IMG/VR virus record: IMGVR_UViG_3300008114_000144
Span: 1 to 33,316 of that record
Direction: 5' to 3' (one strand)
Length of the DNA: 33,316 nt
Origin: a virus
Part shown: positions 30,464 through 33,316 of the stretch, piece after piece
Layout: every line of letters begins with the position of its first letter
Position numbering within the stretch: position 1 is the stretch's first letter
Notes under the pieces: generated by a model
Database searches by the model: none
What the model was told of the DNA's origin: nothing
The model's input: only the letters and a program-made list of their open reading frames with translations
Made by a program: the position numbers and the translations under genes

Positions 30464-31804
30464 ATGTCTTTTGAAAGTGTTACATTCTTATATACAGATA
30501 CTTTACACGAAATTATAGATAATATTTCCGGACCAGTTGCTGAGGCACTGTTAAAGGCACAAGGTGATAGATTTGTAAAGAATCCTTTTAAAATTGAAGT
30601 GGTCGATGTTTCTAAAACACATAGTAGATTTTGGGTGACTTTCAAAGATCATAAACAAAATATGAAGATTAAGGCATTTATAAATTCAATTTTGCCTAAT
30701 TCATTCACCGATCATCAGATTTGGGAATTTATTCAAGAATACAATAAACTAGCACTTGGTAAAGAAACTCAAGCAGAGACTAAGGTCACTTATAATAAAA
30801 TTGAACCAAGAGCTTTTAGATTCGAACCAAAAGATATAAGAAATACATTTATCTCACTAGTAACACAGACTTATCCACACGGTCATGAAGAAGAAGTTAT
30901 GAAGTTTATGCCTCAAGATCTTAGTAAAGACGAGTTTGGCAATTACTACAAAATAATAGGTAAATCTCAGACTATGTTTACTTCACATCTTGACACTGCT
31001 GACAGAACTAAAAGTTATGTTAACTTGGTGAGTGTTGAAAGAGATGGAGATGAGATAATTATGACTGACGGAACTAGTATTTTAGGAGCTGATGATAAAG
31101 CAGGTGTTACTGTTATGCTCTACATGATGGCTCATAACATACCGGGTATTTATTACTTTTTTATAGGTGAAGAAAGAGGTGGTATAGGTTCTTATAAATT
31201 GGCAGCTGCTTTTGATAAATACACTCACTTAAAAGATGTTAAAAGATGTGTTTCGTTTGATAGAAGAAACTACTTTTCAGTGATCACTAAACAATCTTAT
31301 AGACAATCCTGTTCAGACGAATTTGCGCAAGCTTTAGCTGACGAATTAAATAAGTCAGGACTTAGTTTATCACTCGACCCAACTGGTATTTATACTGATT
31401 CGGCTTCATTTATTGATGATATACCAGAATGTACAAATGTATCTGTTGGTTATTTCAGTGAACACACAACAAAAGAGTGTCAAAATATTTCATACCTTGA
31501 AAGATTAGCAAAAGCCTGTCTATCTGCAAATTGGGAAGAACTTCCAACTGTTAAAAAAGTAGGCTTTGATGAAGAAATTTTAAGGAAGTATAAAGGATTC
31601 TTAGCTGAATTAAAGGCAAATGTATTTAATTTAGAAGTTAGAATGGTCAATGATTTTGGAGATGCTATAATTAAAATAGAAATAGAACCAGATTTAGAAT
31701 TGGTTTTTGAAGAGCTAAAAATAATAAGCAGACTACTTACAAAACATAAAATGGACCCAGATGTCACATTTGATAATCAATATATTAAAATAAATTTAAA
31801 GTAA
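30464..31804 (+). CDS. Di-zinc metallopeptidase, M20/M28 (clan MH) type
   Basis: This 446-residue protein has a complete set of zinc ligands and catalytic residues of clan MH aminopeptidases: S-H175-L-D177-T, G-A-D210-D-K-A-G, G-E236-E237-R-G, S-F-D266-R-R and S-E-H334-T-T-K-E. The order and the GADDKAG and HLDTAD wording are closest to peptidase T-type and M42/M28 enzymes, which trim short peptides. About 160 N-terminal residues form an extra domain of unknown type, and the C-terminal 90 residues are another helical/strand part. There is no signal peptide, so it would act in the cytoplasm or the virion. Its stop and the next start share one base (TAATG), so the following gene is coupled. The substrate is unknown. 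Confidence 0.85.
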   Translation: MSFESVTFLYTDTLHEIIDNISGPVAEALLKAQGDRFVKNPFKIEVVDVSKTHSRFWVTFKDHKQNMKIKAFINSILPNSFTDHQIWEFIQEYNKLALGKETQAETKVTYNKIEPRAFRFEPKDIRNTFISLVTQTYPHGHEEEVMKFMPQDLSKDEFGNYYKIIGKSQTMFTSHLDTADRTKSYVNLVSVERDGDEIIMTDGTSILGADDKAGVTVMLYMMAHNIPGIYYFFIGEERGGIGSYKLAAAFDKYTHLKDVKRCVSFDRRNYFSVITKQSYRQSCSDEFAQALADELNKSGLSLSLDPTGIYTDSASFIDDIPECTNVSVGYFSEHTTKECQNISYLERLAKACLSANWEELPTVKKVGFDEEILRKYKGFLAELKANVFNLEVRMVNDFGDAIIKIEIEPDLELVFEELKIISRLLTKHKMDPDVTFDNQYIKINLK

Positions 31805-32253
31805 TGAAGTTTAATACAATTAAATATAGTAAAATATCAATATCTGAGGCGTCTAAAGAACCTTGGGAAGATGATTATGCGGATTCTTATGAAGATAGAT
31901 ATGATAAATATGGAACTTATGGTCGAGATTTTTATGATGATGCACCAGAAGAAATAGAAGAGGATGATCAGAAAGATAATATCTCCTACGAAATAAGAAA
32001 AATTTTGTCTTTATATGGTATAGTAGGCGAAGTTGAATTTGAAGAAAAATATGGTCTCTCTATAAGAATATACTTAAAGAAAAGAGAGAAAATGAGTAAT
32101 ATTATTAAAATAATGGATACTGTTATTAATAAAGTAAAAAAACAAATATTACCACAGTATGAATCTGAAGTTGAGCTATATGAGACTACAAAAGGTCAGC
32201 CGGTCCTAGAATTTGATTTTTACCTTTTATCTGATAGCGAATCACCATTTTAG
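31804..32253 (+). CDS. Unknown acidic protein with a capsid-targeting-like N terminus
   Basis: This 149-residue protein is not recognised. It begins MKFNTIKYSKISISE (I13-S-E15 fits the prohead protease cleavage rule), followed by a very acidic, tyrosine-rich stretch (EDDYADSYEDRYDKYG and DFYDDAPEEIEEDDQ). The second half is a small alpha/beta domain: EIRKILSLYGIVGEVEFEEK, then LSIRIYLKKREKMSNIIKIM and VLEFDFYLLSD. It is translationally coupled to the peptidase through TAATG. The acidic linker and N-terminal peptide suggest a packaged or DNA-mimic-like protein, but this is inference. Confidence 0.75.
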   Translation: MKFNTIKYSKISISEASKEPWEDDYADSYEDRYDKYGTYGRDFYDDAPEEIEEDDQKDNISYEIRKILSLYGIVGEVEFEEKYGLSIRIYLKKREKMSNIIKIMDTVINKVKKQILPQYESEVELYETTKGQPVLEFDFYLLSDSESPF

Positions 32254-32265
32254 AAAAAACTTTGC

Positions 32266-32296
32266 TTGACATTTAATATATAACTCACTATATTTG
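32266..32296 (+). promoter_or_regulatory. Host-type (Bacteroidota / sigma70-like) promoter
   Basis: TTGACA (32266-32271), then a 17-bp spacer, then TATATT (32289-32294) form a near-perfect promoter. The right element reads TATATTTG (32289-32296), matching the Bacteroidota consensus TAnnTTTG, with TTTG/TTG on the left. Transcription would start about 32302-32304, ten bases before the structured RNA. It is unlike the TATATA-only boxes of the protein genes. Confidence 0.75.
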
Positions 32297-32313
32297 TAGA
32301 AATTATTTTACAT

Positions 32314-32590
32314 GGGGATGAACTTGAATTGATTCGCAGGGTAAAGATGATTAAGCAGGCATCGGTTTGGTAAAGTCCGATTAAAATAAATTATCAAAAC
32401 AAGTAAACGGCAACGTTTCTAACGAAGTAGGAACCAGTGAAGATTTAGTAGCTGCTCTACAAAACAACTTGCTCACTGTGAATGAGCTTGAAGTAGCCTA
32501 ATCTTAGGATACATTCTAAAAATTCACACTGAATCACAACAGTATAAATAGTGATAGTTTTTTGTTAGAGTGTTTTTGAGTCGAAACAAC
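32314..32590 (+). ncRNA. ssrA-like: Structured RNA, tmRNA-like at its 5' half
   Basis: The RNA starts GGGGATGAACTTG and continues with ATTCGCAGGG, close to the E. coli tmRNA opening GGGGCUGAUUCUG..AUUCGACGGG. A PK1-like stem follows (ATCGG/CCGAT, 32361-32382), then AAAATAAATTATC as in the A-rich run before a resume codon. Next comes a stem AAACG-GCAA-CGTTT with a GNRA loop. From about 32390 a frame stays open for some 38 codons to TAA 32499-32501. It has LVAAL in the middle and ends NELEVA, with a TAATC after it as in Bacteroidota tmRNA. Other stems are GCTCA/TGAGC and GATTA..GGC with GCC..TAATC. I find no T-arm or CATCCCC acceptor strand, so the 3' half is unseen, diverged or elsewhere. The end given is approximate. 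The RNA class is probable, not proven. Confidence 0.5.
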
Positions 32591-32597
32591 TACTTTT

Positions 32598-33316
32598 TTA
32601 ATATATCTTAATTATTTTATCTGACTTGTTGTATATTGAATTTACTAATACAGTTAACCACTTTTCTTTATCTTTTCGATACAAATCGTCACTTATTCGG
32701 ACTATTCTCCAGTCGTTACCTATTACCCATTCTTCTAATAATCTATCTTTGGCTTGTTTTTCTTCTAATTGTCCGTATATGTCTTTGAAGTGCCAAATTC
32801 CGTCGTATTCTACTATCACTTTAAGATCATTTGAATAAATATCTCTTGTCAAAATTGTCTCTTTATATTTAAATCCACCTCCTGATGTCCATTTATGTAT
32901 TTTATAATTTTCTTTCAGATAATTTTTAATTTCTTCTTCGCCTTTTGATGTGAACCTTTTGTTTCTATTGGTATTGTTTCTTATTATTTTATTTGCATAT
33001 TCTTCATTTTTCCACAGATTTTTACTAGAATCAGATATTTTCTTTTTTGTCTCAATTGAAGATCTTGATTTAGAACAAGAGTCAGAGCAAAAAAATCTAT
33101 TTTTTCTTTTTCTAAATTTACTACTGACTTCGTTTATTTTAAATTCCTTACCACACGTATTGCACGAAACATCGTGTTCTACAACTAATCTGTTTTTCTC
33201 ATAATATTTCTTTTTTGCCTCTGATATTTTATTACCTCCTTTATCTCCATTTGTGGTGTTTTTATCACACCATCTTACATGATTCGCATATATAGAGTGT
33301 ATACCTTCTATTTCTT
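32598..33316 (-). CDS. Partial Vsr-like (EDxHD) endonuclease, 5' end beyond the window
   Basis: The minus frame is open from the right edge to the stop at 32598, giving at least 238 residues, and it enters from outside the window. A shorter start (TTG 32852) would miss conserved parts. It includes a zinc site (CNTCGKEF...FCSDSCSK) near its middle and the nuclease core: EEEIKNYLKENY, then TRDIYSNDLKVIVEYDGIWH and VIGNDWRIVRISDDL. The D-x(16)-H spacing and YDGIWH match the Vsr-type core of the two full endonucleases, although it lacks their C-terminal GNAT-like domain and ends soon after the core. It lies just downstream of the tmRNA-like RNA, on the other strand, a typical position for a selfish gene. 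Confidence 0.75.
   Translation of the reverse strand, partial: EIEGIHSIYANHVRWCDKNTTNGDKGGNKISEAKKKYYEKNRLVVEHDVSCNTCGKEFKINEVSSKFRKRKNRFFCSDSCSKSRSSIETKKKISDSSKNLWKNEEYANKIIRNNTNRNKRFTSKGEEEIKNYLKENYKIHKWTSGGGFKYKETILTRDIYSNDLKVIVEYDGIWHFKDIYGQLEEKQAKDRLLEEWVIGNDWRIVRISDDLYRKDKEKWLTVLVNSIYNKSDKIIKIY

Noticed and set aside
32471-32487. A 5-bp stem with the 7-base loop CTGTGAA looks like the anticodon arm of a tRNA-His (GTG).
   Set aside because: No D-arm, T-arm or acceptor stem is found at proper distances. It is better read as one stem of the structured RNA.
32314-32600. A group I or group II intron, suggested by the nearby endonuclease gene.
   Set aside because: No convincing P7/R/S core or domain V was seen, and the endonuclease is on the opposite strand. 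The 5' end fits tmRNA better.

Overview
The window is AT-rich and reads as part of the genome of a T4-related contractile-tailed phage (myovirus), probably infecting a Bacteroidota host. The phage assignment rests on recognisable counterparts of T4 gp19 (tail tube), gp20 (portal), gp21 fused to a gp22-like scaffold, gp23 (major capsid protein), gp4 (head completion), gp15 (tail terminator), gp25 and gp26 (baseplate), gp44 (clamp loader), gp47 (recombination nuclease) and gp55 (late sigma factor). The host guess rests on the near absence of Shine-Dalgarno sequences, A-rich leaders, and one promoter with the Bacteroidota-type TAnnTTTG element (32266-32296). All assignments were made by reading the sequence; no database search was run.

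Layout. 1-5160: end of a structural gene, a homing endonuclease, a gp26-like baseplate chaperone with a likely frameshifted extension (minus strand), the tail tube gene and the gp47-like nuclease. 5157-6445: three small minus-strand genes. 6534-13064: a 2176-residue baseplate or tail protein with an apparent beta-propeller. 13071-17399: gp25-like, clamp loader, gp15-like, an unknown virion-type gene and a gp55-like late sigma. 17435-22547: a second homing endonuclease, a YkuD-like lysis candidate, GDP-mannose dehydratase, two small genes, gp4-like and an unknown protein. 22585-29938: type II glutamine synthetase, then portal, protease-scaffold fusion and major capsid protein, with a homing-endonuclease fragment after the portal. 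29939-33316: a stand-alone NFACT-R protein, a di-zinc peptidase, a small acidic protein, a structured tmRNA-like RNA with its own host-type promoter, and a partial homing endonuclease.

Two things stand out. First, a TATATA box recurs at two fixed distances before start codons: 4-5 nt (so transcripts would be leaderless or nearly so) or 20-23 nt. It occurs on both strands and once serves two divergent genes. It is a good candidate for the late promoter read by the gp55-like sigma. Second, the right end groups an RqcH-type NFACT-R domain, a peptidase and a tmRNA-like RNA. This is a possible phage ribosome-rescue or nascent-chain-turnover module, and two of its proteins begin with peptides resembling T4 capsid-targeting sequences. 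The module idea is inference. The NFACT-R, peptidase and TATATA observations are read directly from the sequence.
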